From Phycisphaerae bacterium SM23_30 (GTDB lineage: Bacteria; Planctomycetota; Phycisphaerae; Sedimentisphaerales; SM23-30), in the NCBI GenBank assembly GCA_001303695.1, contig LJUC01000030.1, forward strand, positions 1-44,505: a DNA stretch of 44,505 bases, read 5' to 3'. The position numbers were made by a program, and so were the translations under genes. The first letter of the stretch is position 1, and every line of letters starts with the position of its first letter. The notes beneath the pieces are model-generated. The model searched no databases, was not told the DNA's origin, and saw only the letters and a list, made by a program, of their open reading frames with translations. Shown piece after piece: positions 1 through 8,398 of the stretch.

Positions 1-5
1 ATAAA

Positions 6-389
6 TTACACACGTCTTCTTTTTTTGGGACGACAACCGTTATGGGGCAAGGGGGTGACATCCTCGATGGAAGCAATTCTCATACCGGCGCTCTGGAGGG
101 CGGTGATGGCCGACTCCCGACCGGAGCCAGCGCCCTTTACGCGGACCTCAAGCTCGACGACGCCGAATTTCCTGGCGGTGTTGGCGCATTTTTCCGCGGC
201 CCGCTGAGCGGCGAAGGGGGTGCTTTTACGGGAGCCTTTAAAGCCCAGGGTGCCGGCCGAATCCCAACACAAGGTTTCGCCATTCACGTCGGTGATGGTA
301 ATCAAGGTGTTGTTAAAGGAGGCCTTGATGTGGGCGACGGCCTTGCCGATGTTGCGTCTTACTTTTCTTTTTCCCGATTTTTTTGCCAT
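6..389 (-). CDS. rpsK: 30S ribosomal protein S11
   Basis: This 127-residue protein is uS11, which lies on the small-subunit platform near the mRNA exit and the anti-Shine-Dalgarno end of 16S rRNA. The family pattern is complete, from the basic N terminus through [15 protein letters not shown] to the C-terminal CRPKKRRRV, so length and ends are normal. It is the last gene visible in this direction and follows rpsM by 43 bp, the usual alpha-operon order. rpsD, rpoA and rplQ would be expected beyond the left edge but cannot be seen. The stop is TAA. Confidence 0.97.
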   Translation of the reverse strand: MAKKSGKRKVRRNIGKAVAHIKASFNNTLITITDVNGETLCWDSAGTLGFKGSRKSTPFAAQRAAEKCANTARKFGVVELEVRVKGAGSGRESAITALQSAGMRIASIEDVTPLPHNGCRPKKRRRV

Positions 390-432
390 ATATATATACT
401 CCTCATGGAGGGATATTCATCTAATCACCATA

Positions 433-819
433 CTATGATCTCATTTCCTTGACGCCCTTCTTACCGGCGACGGTCTTCCGCGGGCCTTTACGGGTGCGGG
501 CATTGGTGCGGGTGCGCTGGCCGCGGACAGGCAGGCCGCGCCGGTGGCGGAGGCCTCGATAGGCGGCGATGTCCCGCAAACGAGCGATGTCCTGACTGAC
601 CTGGCGTCGTAACTGTCCTTCAATAACGTAGTTACGATCGATAACGCCGCTGATGCGACTGAGCTCATCCTCGTTGAGTTCCTTGGCGCGAATAGTATCA
701 GAAATCTGGGCTTCCTTAAGAATCTCGCGGGCCAAATGGGGGCCGATGCCATGAATATAAGTCAAGGCGATCCAAACCGGCTTTTCACTAGGTACATCAA
801 TACCAGCAATACGGGGCAT
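433..819 (-). CDS. rpsM: 30S ribosomal protein S13
   Basis: This 128-residue protein is uS13, which sits in the small-subunit head and contacts the P-site tRNA and the large subunit. The start [15 protein letters not shown], the helix-hairpin-helix-like HGIG segment and the basic tail [15 protein letters not shown] are diagnostic. The length is close to the usual 118 to 126 residues. It lies between rpmJ and rpsK as in the standard infA-rpmJ-rpsM-rpsK order. Confidence 0.97.
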   Translation of the reverse strand: MPRIAGIDVPSEKPVWIALTYIHGIGPHLAREILKEAQISDTIRAKELNEDELSRISGVIDRNYVIEGQLRRQVSQDIARLRDIAAYRGLRHRRGLPVRGQRTRTNARTRKGPRKTVAGKKGVKEMRS

Positions 820-831
820 ACCAATACCTCA

Positions 832-951
832 CTACTTACCCTGCCGCTGCTTGTGTCGGGGATTGGCCTTACAAATGACCCTGACTACGCCGCGGCGTTT
901 GACAATTTTGCAGCTTTCACAAATCCTTTTAACTGAACTACGTACTTTCAT
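832..951 (-). CDS. rpmJ: 50S ribosomal protein L36 (zinc-binding type)
   Basis: This gene is too short for the ORF track and was read by hand. It encodes 39 residues beginning [14 protein letters not shown] and ending in TAG. The protein is bL36, a small protein on the 23S rRNA near the L7/L12 stalk base. The zinc ligands are intact (CESC, then C and H in ICKANPRH), so it is the zinc-dependent form. It lies 12 bp upstream of rpsM and 23 bp downstream of infA, the expected slot. Confidence 0.95.
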   Translation of the reverse strand: MKVRSSVKRICESCKIVKRRGVVRVICKANPRHKQRQGK

Positions 952-974
952 GGTTACACCTATTAAACCGGCAA

Positions 975-1190
975 CTATTTCCGCAGGATGATACGTCCTC
1001 TGGAGAGGTCATAAGGGCTGACCTCCACGGTCACGGTGTCGCCGGGTAATATTCTAATAAAATGCATACGCATTTTTCCGGAGACGTGGGCGAGGATTTC
1101 ATGGCCGTTTTCCAAAGCCACCTTGAAAACGGCATTGGGTAGAGCTTCCAATACGGTAGCATCAACCTTAATGGCTTCATTTTTGGCCAT
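975..1190 (-). CDS. infA: translation initiation factor IF-1
   Basis: IF-1 binds the A site of the small subunit during initiation. The protein is a single S1-like OB fold of 71 residues. I start it at [20 protein letters not shown] because the family begins there; the longer 91-residue ORF adds 20 unrelated residues. The motifs [13 protein letters not shown] and the end GRIILRK are canonical. It stands between map and rpmJ. The 167 bp upstream hold two small inverted repeats, so it may have its own promoter. Confidence 0.96.
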   Translation of the reverse strand: MAKNEAIKVDATVLEALPNAVFKVALENGHEILAHVSGKMRMHFIRILPGDTVTVEVSPYDLSRGRIILRK

Positions 1191-1264
1191 ATTCGATTCC
1201 CATTTCAGCCAAGCGATACGATCTTGACTCCGGGGGCTCAAGACCCACACATAAATACCTTTAG

Positions 1265-1290
1265 ACGCTCAAAAATCCCTTTCTGAGCGT
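1265..1290. repeat. Inverted repeat between map and infA
   Basis: The arms ACGCTCA and TGAGCGT are seven perfectly complementary bases around a 12-base loop. No U-tract follows on the minus strand, so I do not call it a terminator. It may be an RNA processing or stability element in the map-infA spacer. Confidence 0.5.
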
Positions 1291-1294
1291 ATGG

Positions 1295-1314
1295 ATTCCC
1301 GCTTTCACGGGAAT
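1295..1314. repeat. REP-like palindrome ATTCCCG-CTTTCA-CGGGAAT
   Basis: A perfect 7-bp stem with a 6-base loop is followed by GACA, giving the CGGGAATGACA ending common in dispersed intergenic palindromes of many bacteria. Related fragments occur at about 38,140 to 38,160 (CGGAATGACA) and 40,562 to 40,581. It probably belongs to a short dispersed repeat family of this genome, but copy number cannot be judged from this window. Confidence 0.5.
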
Positions 1315-1357
1315 GACATCTCTTTACAACCTGCGGTTCAGGTTATGCTTACGCAAC

Positions 1358-2143
1358 TCAGTTCCGAGCGGTCTCGGTGAGGACCTCGGCGCCATTTTGA
1401 GTAATCGCCAAGGTATGCTCAAAATGAGCCGCGGGTTTTCCATCAGCGGTAATTACCGTCCAGCCGTCGGGCCTTACCTTAACCTTATAACTACCCATGG
1501 CAACCATGGGCTCCACCGCCAGGATCATGCCTTTCCGCAGGAGGATATCATTTTGCAGCAGTTCCTGACTGACGAAATTGGGCAGTTTCGGGTCCTCGTG
1601 CATTTTTCTGCCGATGCCATGGCCGACATAATCCCTGATGACGCCAAAGCCGGCCTGCTCCGCATGATGCTGCATGCGGCGAGCAATTTCACTCCACCAG
1701 CAACCCGGTTGAGCCTGGTCAACAGCGATATCAAGCAACTCGCGGGTGACATGGACCAAACGCTGCACCTGTGGGGTCGGCTGGCCTATCATAATCGTGA
1801 CGGCGGCATCACCGCAATAACCATTTAATTTTACGCCGCAGTCGATACTAATGATGTCACCGAAGTTCAATTTTCGAGGTCCGGGGATACCATGAACCAC
1901 CTGCTCATTTATGCTGGCACAAATACTGGCCGGGAAGGCGGTCTTGGCCGTGGGATTTTTAACGCCTTTAAATAAAGCTACGGAGCCGGTTTCGGCGATA
2001 ACGGCGTCGGCGATCTCGGCCAAATGGGCGGTGGTGACGCCCGCCTCGGCGACTTCCTGCAAATTTTTCAATATTCGAGCGACAATTCCTCCTGCATTAC
2101 GGATTCTTTCAATTTCACGTTCGGTGCGTATGGCGACGGCCAT
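1358..2143 (-). CDS. map: methionine aminopeptidase type I
   Basis: This dinuclear-metal peptidase removes the initiator methionine from nascent proteins. I start it at MAVAIRTEREIERIR (261 residues), where the type I family begins. The track ORF begins 23 codons earlier only because the broken 3' part of adk is open in the same frame. Metal ligands are visible in order: D in SIDCGVKLNGYCGDAA, H in YVGHGIGRKMHEDP, E in ILAVEPM and the final E of AHFEHT. The catalytic His is in EQVVHGIPG. It lacks an N-terminal zinc finger, as in type Ia. It is intact, unlike adk and secY upstream. Confidence 0.95.
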   Translation of the reverse strand: MAVAIRTEREIERIRNAGGIVARILKNLQEVAEAGVTTAHLAEIADAVIAETGSVALFKGVKNPTAKTAFPASICASINEQVVHGIPGPRKLNFGDIISIDCGVKLNGYCGDAAVTIMIGQPTPQVQRLVHVTRELLDIAVDQAQPGCWWSEIARRMQHHAEQAGFGVIRDYVGHGIGRKMHEDPKLPNFVSQELLQNDILLRKGMILAVEPMVAMGSYKVKVRPDGWTVITADGKPAAHFEHTLAITQNGAEVLTETARN

Positions 2144-2658
2144 AATTTTGGTTCTCACATTATCATTGACCGCCTGCAGGCCGTCGATCACCTGAAACAT
2201 ATCGGCGGTCAATTGTTCAATTTCTATATCACCGTTGAGAATATCAAGAAGACCTCATTCGTAATAATATGCCACCAAAGGGGCGGTTCGCTCATAATAA
2301 GTCCTTATTCGTTTGGGGACGATCTCCGGAATATCATCAGGGCGCTGGATGAGGATTTGACCATCCGCGTCGCAGAGCTCCTGCTTTTTGGGGGATTGAA
2401 GGTAATATGATAAACGGCGCCGCACTGCGGACAACTGCGGCGACCGGTTATTCGATCCAGGGTCATCATGAGTTCGTCACACACCAATTGACCGTTGTCC
2501 ATATAGGTTTGAGCTTTTTTGCCCCCCTCGGTGCCGTTTTTGATTTCCCGGCGTAAGCTATCGCCACTGGAAATATGCTGAAACTGATAACGATCAGCTA
2601 ACAATTTACCTTGCGTGCCTTTATCAGCGCCGGGCGGACCAAGAAAAACAATGATCAT
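2144..2658 (-). pseudogene. adk: adenylate kinase, degenerate (deletion, frameshift, stop)
   Basis: The start overlaps the secY stop (ATGA), the normal adk position. Identity comes from MIIVFLGPPGADKGTQGK, the AMP-binding region up to QLVCDELMM, and the LID part DRITGRRSCPQCGAVYH. Four lesions are seen. The P-loop reads GADKGT instead of GAGKGT. About 55 codons, including the DGFPRT region, are missing in frame near 2458-2466. The frame is lost at a C5A5 run (2385-2394), after which the true continuation (KQELCDADGQILIQRPDD) is in the -1 frame. That frame then meets TGA at 2255-2257. Beyond the TGA the adk-like C-terminal reading frame runs open into map. Active kinase is not expected; a functional copy may lie elsewhere. 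Confidence 0.88.
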
Positions 2659-4000
2659 GCGTAGGCCCCCTTAATTCGACCGCCTTCCATGAAGCCGGCA
2701 TAGTTTCGCATAATCAGGTTGGTCTCAATTCTCTGGACCAGGTCCAAAGAGACGGAGACCACGATCAATAAACCGGTACCGCCCAGAAAAGTCGAGACGG
2801 TCCAGGGCACCTGCAGCCAAAGGAAGACGACGGTGGGGACCACGGCGATGATGGAGAGAAACCCGGCGCCGACATAGGTGATGCGCGCCATGACTCTTTC
2901 AAGATATTCGGCGGTACGTCTTCCGGGCCTGAGGCCGGGGATAAAGCTGCCGTAGTCCCGGAGGTTGTTGGCCATTTCCTTGGGCTGAAACTGGACGGTG
3001 GTCCAGAAATAAGCAAAGAAGTAAATCATGGCAATGTATAAAAGATTATAAATAAAAGATTCATATTGAAAGGCGTCATTGATTTCAGCGACGACCCGAG
3101 ACTGAGTAAAACTGAAGAGTTGGCCAAAGACCAGCGCCGGAAAGAGCATGATGGTAGAGGCGAAGATAATAGGCATGACGCCGCCATGATTAACCCGCAG
3201 GGGCAGGTACTGTCGCTGGCCGCCATAGACGCGTCTGCCGCGCATCATTTTGGCCTGCTGAATAGGGATACGCCTTTGGGCCTGGGTGATAAAGATGGCG
3301 CCGGCAATGACCCCGATAAAAGCCAGGAAGAGAAAGATAAGCTTGGAGGGTCCGATGGCATTGGCGGGAGCATTAATCGTGAAATCAGCCTGTTTGACGA
3401 CCATGTAAATTGCGGAGGGCATACGGGCGAGCTGATGCCGTTGCCGATACCGTACTCATCAATTTGCTCGCCCAACCACATGAGAAAGATGGTGCCGGCC
3501 GTCATGGCCACGATCCCCATAAAGAAAAACATAAACCAATGGTTTTGTTCGATGTCGGGGTAAACAAAGTTGTTTTTACGCATATAAGACAGCCAAAAGG
3601 CGGCCTGGATCAAACAGATGCCCACGGTGGCATAGCGGGTATATTCCTGGATTTTTTTTCTACCGGTTTCGCCTTCCTTATGGAGTTTTTCCAGGAAAGG
3701 GACCACGGTGACCATTAATTGGAAAATAATGGAAGCGGAGATATAGGGCATAATCCCCAGTCCAAACAAGCTGCTCTGGCGGAGGCTGCCGCCGGTGAAT
3801 AACTGGAGATAGTCGGCGACTTTGCCGAAAGGCGAGGTGCTCTCACCCTGCTGCTGAGTTACGCGGCGGAGCTCATCCTGGTTGATGCCGGGCACGGGCA
3901 CATGAAAACCGATGCGGTAGATACAGAGCATGGCGACGGTAAATAAGATCTTCCTGCGGAGCTCCGGGATTTTGAATATGTTAAAAATGGTATTAAACAT
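2655..4000 (-). pseudogene. secY: preprotein translocase subunit SecY, frameshifted
   Basis: SecY is the ten-helix channel of the Sec translocon. The 5' part (MFNTIFNIFKIPELRRKI through DEYGIGNGIS) and the 3' part (ARMPSAIYMVVKQAD to the end) are both well conserved but lie in different frames. The break is at about 3428-3431, directly after GNGIS. Family members carry about eight more residues there (the LLIMAGII-like stretch), so about 22 bases seem to be missing and the frame is lost. The two ORFs, of 251 and 255 residues, overlap only as an artefact. SecY is essential and normally single copy, so either the assembly has an error or another copy exists. It follows rplO by 24 bp. Confidence 0.9.
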
Positions 4001-4024
4001 AACGATTTCAAGGTTGATCAGGGA

Positions 4025-4480
4025 TTATTTTTTCTCCTCGGCCAATTCGGCGGCGCCGCCGGCGCTGGTGATTTTCTGGTGGGCGGAGCGGCTGAACTTG
4101 TGGGCCACGACCGTCAAGCGGCGATTGAGCTCACCGTCACCCAGAATTTTCACTCTCAGGTCAGCGTTGCGGATGAGTCCGGCCTGCAACAAGAGGAGCG
4201 GATCGACGCGGGAGCCTTCCTCAAATTTCGCTAACTGGGAGACGTTGACAATAGAATAACGGCAGGCAAAATTAGCGTTGTTGAATCCGCGTTTGGGCAG
4301 ACGCCGGAACAGGGGCATCTGACCGCCTTCTTTGGTGAAGGGCGGACGAGAACCGGCTCGGGACATTTGTCCTTTATGGCCGCGGCCGCAGGTTTTGCCC
4401 AGACCGCTGCCGGGGCCTCGTCCCAGACGTTTGCGGCGTTTATGTCTGCCGGCCAAAGCCGTAATCTGATGTATCATCAT
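4025..4480 (-). CDS. rplO: 50S ribosomal protein L15
   Basis: uL15 is an early-assembly large-subunit protein. The Gly/Arg-rich N terminus (RKRLGRGPGSGLGKTCGRGHKG), the FEGGQ-like segment (KEGGQMPLFRRLPKRGF) and the C-terminal domain are present over 151 residues. AAGGA lies about nine bases before the first ATG of the MM start. The stop of rpsE is only 12 bp upstream, so rpmD (L30), which usually separates these genes, is absent. The C terminus ends in a short acidic/lysine tail. Confidence 0.96.
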   Translation of the reverse strand: MMIHQITALAGRHKRRKRLGRGPGSGLGKTCGRGHKGQMSRAGSRPPFTKEGGQMPLFRRLPKRGFNNANFACRYSIVNVSQLAKFEEGSRVDPLLLLQAGLIRNADLRVKILGDGELNRRLTVVAHKFSRSAHQKITSAGGAAELAEEKK

Positions 4481-4492
4481 ATCAATTAATCC

Positions 4493-5008
4493 TTATACGT
4501 TTATGCTCAAACCGCGTAATTTTTCGACCTGCTCTTTACTACATAAAGACGTAAGAGCTTTCATGGTGGCCTTGACGACGTTTTTTGCGGAGGTGCTGCC
4601 AAAAACCTTGGTCAGAACGTCATGCACGCCGGCTAATTCCAAAACGGCCCGAGCGGCAGAACCGGCGATGACGCCCGTGCCTTCGCTGGCGGGGACTAAA
4701 ACCACCTTGGTAGCGCCGAATCTGCCGGCGACCTGATGAGGAATGGTGGTGCCTAACAGGTTAATGGGGACGACATTTTTACGGGCCTCCTTGATGGCTT
4801 TTTCCACCGCGGGGGGCACCTCGTTGGCCTTGCCATAGCCCAAGCCGACCGAACCATTGCGATCGCCGACCACCACCAAAGCAGCAAAGCTGAAACGCCG
4901 ACCGCCTTTAACAACGGTGGAACAGCGATATACTTTCACCACCTGCTCCTCGTAAGGACTTTCCTCCTGAAACGCTTGCTTTTGTCTTTGTGGTCCTAAT
5001 TGAGCCAC
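4493..5008 (-). CDS. rpsE: 30S ribosomal protein S5
   Basis: uS5 lies by the mRNA entry channel and affects decoding accuracy and mRNA unwinding. The 171-residue protein has the double-stranded-RNA-binding-like N domain ([30 protein letters not shown]) and the C-terminal domain ([26 protein letters not shown]). The N-terminal loop GRRFS is intact. It lies between rplR and rplO in the spc-type order. Confidence 0.97.
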   Translation of the reverse strand: MAQLGPQRQKQAFQEESPYEEQVVKVYRCSTVVKGGRRFSFAALVVVGDRNGSVGLGYGKANEVPPAVEKAIKEARKNVVPINLLGTTIPHQVAGRFGATKVVLVPASEGTGVIAGSAARAVLELAGVHDVLTKVFGSTSAKNVVKATMKALTSLCSKEQVEKLRGLSINV

Positions 5009-5054
5009 TTTTCACTCCCAGAGGCCGTCGGTTACCCGACAGCTAGCATTTAAA

Positions 5055-5423
5055 TTAAAATATAAGTCCGGTTTTGCGGGCGGCTTCAGCTAAAGCCCGG
5101 ATCCGACCGTGATACTTATAGCCGTTACGATCAAAGCACACCCGTCTAATGCCCAGGGCCAAGGCCTTGCGAGCCAGGTCTTCACCCACCAGAGCCGCGG
5201 CCTTAACATTTCCGCCCGACTCGCCCCGGTCGGCAAAGTCCTTGTTAAGGGTGCAGGCGGAAATGACCGTAATCCCATTGTCGTCGTCAATGATCTGGGC
5301 ATAAATATGACGCAGGGAACGGAACACCGACAACCGAGGCCGATCGGAACCGCCAAAAACTTTTTTGCGCACCCGTCGTTTGCGTTTGACTCTTTTATTA
5401 TTTTCAAATTTCTGCTTGTTCAT
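5055..5423 (-). CDS. rplR: 50S ribosomal protein L18
   Basis: uL18 binds 5S rRNA in the central protuberance together with L5 and L27. The protein has 122 residues, with a very basic N-terminal arm (RVKRKRRVRKKVFG) followed by RPRLSVFRSLRHIYAQIID and the C-terminal DRNGYKYHGRIRALAEAAR. All family landmarks are present and the length is normal. Confidence 0.97.
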   Translation of the reverse strand: MNKQKFENNKRVKRKRRVRKKVFGGSDRPRLSVFRSLRHIYAQIIDDDNGITVISACTLNKDFADRGESGGNVKAAALVGEDLARKALALGIRRVCFDRNGYKYHGRIRALAEAARKTGLIF

Positions 5424-5477
5424 GGCTAAAACATCTCACCGAGACGCGCCGTGCTCGATGAGCTTACCTGTTAAATA

Positions 5478-6053
5478 TTAAGTTCCACTGGCAAAGGCCT
5501 TGCCTGCCTTGTGTTTTACGTGTTCATTAGCGTAGCGAATACCCTTTCCAAGGTAAGGCTCCGGGGGACGCAGGCTCCGAACGGCGGCGGCGAACTGACC
5601 GACCCGGCATTTATCGGCGCCGACGACACTAAACTCGGCGGGCACGTCGTTACCCCGGGTAGCGGGCGTTTTGATGTCCACCTTTATGCCTTCGGGCAGC
5701 GGTAGTGATATGGGCCTGGCGAAACCCACCGAGACCATGAAATTATTGCCCTGCAGTTTGACATTATAACCGGTGCCGTAGATTTGCAGGTCTTTTTTAA
5801 AGCCCTGAGTGACCCCGTGTATCATATTGGCGATCAGGGCCCGGGTAGTGCCGTGAAGGGCGCGATGTAAGCGCGTCTCGCCCCGGCGGGCAACCTTAAT
5901 CTGAGCGGCCTTTTGATCATATTCGACCTTAACTTCCGGTCGAAGATCCACAGACAGGGCGGCGGCCGAGCTGCTGACTTTCAAATGAGCGCCGTCCAAT
6001 TCGACTTTAACGCCCTGGGGGACGGACACCGGTTTTTTTCCAATACGACTCAT
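5478..6053 (-). CDS. rplF: 50S ribosomal protein L6
   Basis: uL6 sits near the sarcin-ricin loop and the factor-binding centre. It starts MSRIGKKPVSVPQGVKV. The two repeated alpha/beta domains are complete and the signature PEPYLGKGIRYANE is near the C terminus. At 191 residues it is slightly longer than the common 175 to 180. It is placed between rpsH and rplR as expected. Confidence 0.97.
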   Translation of the reverse strand: MSRIGKKPVSVPQGVKVELDGAHLKVSSSAAALSVDLRPEVKVEYDQKAAQIKVARRGETRLHRALHGTTRALIANMIHGVTQGFKKDLQIYGTGYNVKLQGNNFMVSVGFARPISLPLPEGIKVDIKTPATRGNDVPAEFSVVGADKCRVGQFAAAVRSLRPPEPYLGKGIRYANEHVKHKAGKAFASGT

Positions 6054-6108
6054 ATATTCATCCGTATCCGATTATTAGTATTCCATAACCAGGCGCCCAC
6101 CGAATGCC

Positions 6109-6507
6109 TCAGCAAACGGTGCACAATAATTCACCTCCGACGTTTTGCAGGCGACATTGTTGATCGGAAAGTACGCCTTTATTGGTGCTGATGATGCTGA
6201 CACCCAACCCGCCCATGACCGGCGGCAGGTCTTTGACGGTACAATAAACCCTGCGGGCCGGTTTGCTACAGCGCTTAATCTCATGTATGACCTTTTCTCC
6301 CAAGGGTCCATAACGGAGTTTAAGGCGAAGAAGGTCCTGGCCGCAGGCGGTGGGAATACGATCATAATCTTCGATATACCCCTGCTCGCGGAGCACCCGG
6401 GCGACACCTTCACAGACCTTCGAGGCCTGGACATTAACCTCGGGCTTTTCCATATGAACCGCATTACGAATGCGGGTGAGCATATCAGCAATCGGGTCAG
6501 CGTGCAT
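6109..6507 (-). CDS. rpsH: 30S ribosomal protein S8
   Basis: uS8 binds the central domain of 16S rRNA; in enterobacteria it is also the spc-operon repressor, but no such target is identified here. The 132-residue protein starts MHADPIADMLTRIRNA and has the C-terminal GGLGVSIISTNKGVLSD and GGELLCTV. The last residue is Cys where the family often ends in Trp (CTVW). It ends with TGA, which shows that UGA is used as a stop in this operon. Confidence 0.96.
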   Translation of the reverse strand: MHADPIADMLTRIRNAVHMEKPEVNVQASKVCEGVARVLREQGYIEDYDRIPTACGQDLLRLKLRYGPLGEKVIHEIKRCSKPARRVYCTVKDLPPVMGGLGVSIISTNKGVLSDQQCRLQNVGGELLCTVC

Positions 6508-6537
6508 AATTACTTAACTCCCTGGCGTGGGGCGAAA

Positions 6538-6723
6538 TCACCAACTGGCCTTTCGAACCCCGGGGATTTTACCTTCATTAGCCAACACTCTAAAACATAT
6601 CCGGCAAATTTTAAATTTTCGATACACGGCGCGAGGCCGCCCGCACAGAAGACAGCGGGTATAATGGCGCACCTTAAATTTTGGTGCTCGTTGCGCTTTA
6701 ATTATCAAGGCCTTAGTTGCCAT
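6538..6723 (-). CDS. rpsN: 30S ribosomal protein S14, zinc-binding type
   Basis: uS14 is located in the small-subunit head. The protein has 61 residues and is the short, zinc-dependent form. Two CxxC pairs are visible (CLLCGR and CRICFR), followed by the conserved end [15 protein letters not shown]. It lies between rplE and rpsH. The 108-bp spacer to rplE is longer than most in this operon and holds no recognisable gene. Confidence 0.96.
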   Translation of the reverse strand: MATKALIIKAQRAPKFKVRHYTRCLLCGRPRAVYRKFKICRICFRVLANEGKIPGVRKASW

Positions 6724-6831
6724 GTGCTCCTCTTTTAAGCAATTAATTTTTTCACTTTTTTCTTTCGCACAGGTCTCAAGGTTGTTTCCGGTGCCCCAGG
6801 CCGGGAAAGCACAAAGTACTCCCAGCCGAGG

Positions 6832-7380
6832 CTAACTGTCGCGTAACGGCATTCCGAACAGTTTAAGCATCCGCCGGCCTTCGTCATCGGTTTTGGCGCT
6901 AGTGACCAGCGCGACATTCATCCCCTGGGTGGCCTCACACTGGTCGGGATTGATCTCCGGAAAAACCATCTGTTCGGTGAAACCCAGGTTATAATTTCCA
7001 TGCCCGTCGAAAGCGGAAGGGCTGAGCCCTCGGAAATCCCGAACACGGGGGATGGCCAAACTGATCATACGATCCAGGAATTCATACATCCGCCGGCCTC
7101 TCAGGGTAACCTTAAGACCAATATCCATGCCCTGACGAAGCTTGAAATTGGAGACGCTTTTTTTGGCCTTACAAATCAAAGGTTTCTGGCCCGTGATCTG
7201 GGCCAGATCGCGGGCGGCCCCTTCGATCAATTTTTTTTCGCGGGCGGCCATACCGACCCCCATCGAAACTACAATTTTCTCGATTTTGGGCACCTGCATT
7301 TTATTGGAGTACTTAAACTCGCTCATCATACCGGGAATAATTTTATCTTGATATATTTCTTCCAGCCGGGACATTTTCAT
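6832..7380 (-). CDS. rplE: 50S ribosomal protein L5
   Basis: uL5 binds 5S rRNA and contacts the P-site tRNA and S13. The 182-residue protein shows PKIEKIVVSMGVG, TGQKPLICKAKKSVSNFKLR, LRGRRMYEFLDRMI and the end RRMLKLFGMPLRDS, so it is full length. The start MKMSRLEEIY is 6 bp from the rplX stop. Confidence 0.97.
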   Translation of the reverse strand: MKMSRLEEIYQDKIIPGMMSEFKYSNKMQVPKIEKIVVSMGVGMAAREKKLIEGAARDLAQITGQKPLICKAKKSVSNFKLRQGMDIGLKVTLRGRRMYEFLDRMISLAIPRVRDFRGLSPSAFDGHGNYNLGFTEQMVFPEINPDQCEATQGMNVALVTSAKTDDEGRRMLKLFGMPLRDS

Positions 7381-7386
7381 CTGCCT

Positions 7387-7722
7387 TTACTTCGATGCAT
7401 GTCTGATAACATCGAGAGGCGTGCCATCAAGGGCGACGCGCTTTTTTTCTCCATTTTCATCGGTAATAAAACGTACGCGGGTGGCTCGATCGGTCTTGGG
7501 ATTAACCGGCAGCACGTTGCTGATGTCAAGGGGTTGTTCGACCTGCAGGCGGCCGCCCTGGGGATTGCGCCGGGAAGGCCGGACATGCCGATAGGCACGG
7601 TTGCGGCCTTCAACAACGACTTTGCGGTTAACAGGGTCCACGCGGAGGACTTTGCCGCGCTCGCCCTTGTCGTCGCCCGCGATAATTTCGACCAAATCAC
7701 CTTTTTTTACGTGCAAGGCCAC
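7387..7722 (-). CDS. rplX: 50S ribosomal protein L24
   Basis: uL24 is a KOW-domain assembly-initiator protein for the large subunit. The 111-residue protein opens with KKGDLVEIIAGDDKGERGKV, the KOW motif, and continues with RHVRPSRRNPQGG. Its start codon directly follows the rplN stop, suggesting translational coupling. Confidence 0.96.
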   Translation of the reverse strand: MALHVKKGDLVEIIAGDDKGERGKVLRVDPVNRKVVVEGRNRAYRHVRPSRRNPQGGRLQVEQPLDISNVLPVNPKTDRATRVRFITDENGEKKRVALDGTPLDVIRHASK

Positions 7723-8109
7723 TTAAACCACCTCCGAAGCTAAAGAGATTATCTTCATAAAATTCTTTTCTCTCAACTCCCGGGCCACCGCTCCGAAGAT
7801 GCGGGTGCCCAGGGGATTGCCGTCGTTGTCGATCAAGACGCCGGCATTGCGGTCAAACCGGACGTAACTGCCGTCAGGCCGACGGGTGGGATAGCTGGTG
7901 CGAATAATAACCACCCGGTGCACTTTCTTATCATCCAGAGTGAGGGTGGGTAAAGCCTTCTTGATGGCGACCACCACCACGTCTCCCACCCCGGCGGTGC
8001 GACGTGTAAATTGACCGCGCCCGGTGCTGCCCCCCAGGACCTTAACGACCAGGGCGGTCTTGGCGCCGGTGTTGTCGGCAATATCAATTATGGTTTCCTG
8101 CTGGATCAT
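7723..8109 (-). CDS. rplN: 50S ribosomal protein L14
   Basis: uL14 forms part of an intersubunit bridge and the binding site of the silencing factor RsfS. It starts [17 protein letters not shown] and has [18 protein letters not shown] and [13 protein letters not shown]. At 128 residues it is about six longer than usual because of a short insertion ([10 protein letters not shown]) after the first strands. Its ATG overlaps the rpsQ stop by one base (TAATG). Confidence 0.97.
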   Translation of the reverse strand: MIQQETIIDIADNTGAKTALVVKVLGGSTGRGQFTRRTAGVGDVVVVAIKKALPTLTLDDKKVHRVVIIRTSYPTRRPDGSYVRFDRNAGVLIDNDGNPLGTRIFGAVARELREKNFMKIISLASEVV

Positions 8110-8369
8110 TATTTCGATTCGATCACGCGTATTAAGCGCCAGTTTTTGGTTTTACTGAGCGGCCGACACTTGCAAATTTCCACCACGTCTCCCACTTTCG
8201 CCTGTTTGTCGGCATCATGCACGTGGGCGACGGTGCTGCGTTTGAGAATTTTTCCGTACTTGGGGTGCCGGGTGAGATAGTCCAGGACCACCCGAATGGT
8301 CTGGTCGCCCGATTCTCGGGAAACCACGCCTCGGTATTTAGTTAGGGGTTTTCTCGGCTTTTCGCTCAT
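8109..8369 (-). CDS. rpsQ: 30S ribosomal protein S17
   Basis: uS17 is an OB-fold primary 16S-binding protein. The 86-residue protein carries [30 protein letters not shown] and [20 protein letters not shown], all standard. The stop overlaps the rplN start. It sits between rpmC and rplN. Confidence 0.96.
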   Translation of the reverse strand: MSEKPRKPLTKYRGVVSRESGDQTIRVVLDYLTRHPKYGKILKRSTVAHVHDADKQAKVGDVVEICKCRPLSKTKNWRLIRVIESK

Positions 8370-8398
8370 AACAGGCCTATCCTATGACATTTTTTTCA

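Noticed and set aside
2255-2257. Possible UGA recoding because adk contains an in-frame TGA
   Set aside because: TGA is the natural stop of fusA, rpsH, map and the permease gene here, so UGA is read as stop.
3245-4000. Two separate genes for the halves of secY
   Set aside because: The halves join at one conserved motif and the overlapping part of the 5' ORF is nonsense; a single broken gene explains both.
6735-6917. 60-residue minus-strand ORF between rpsN and rplE
   Set aside because: It overlaps the end of rplE in another frame and has no family resemblance; rplE has a normal C terminus, so it is not a displaced part of it.
7000-7743. 247-residue plus-strand ORF
   Set aside because: It is antisense across rplE and rplX, both clearly real.
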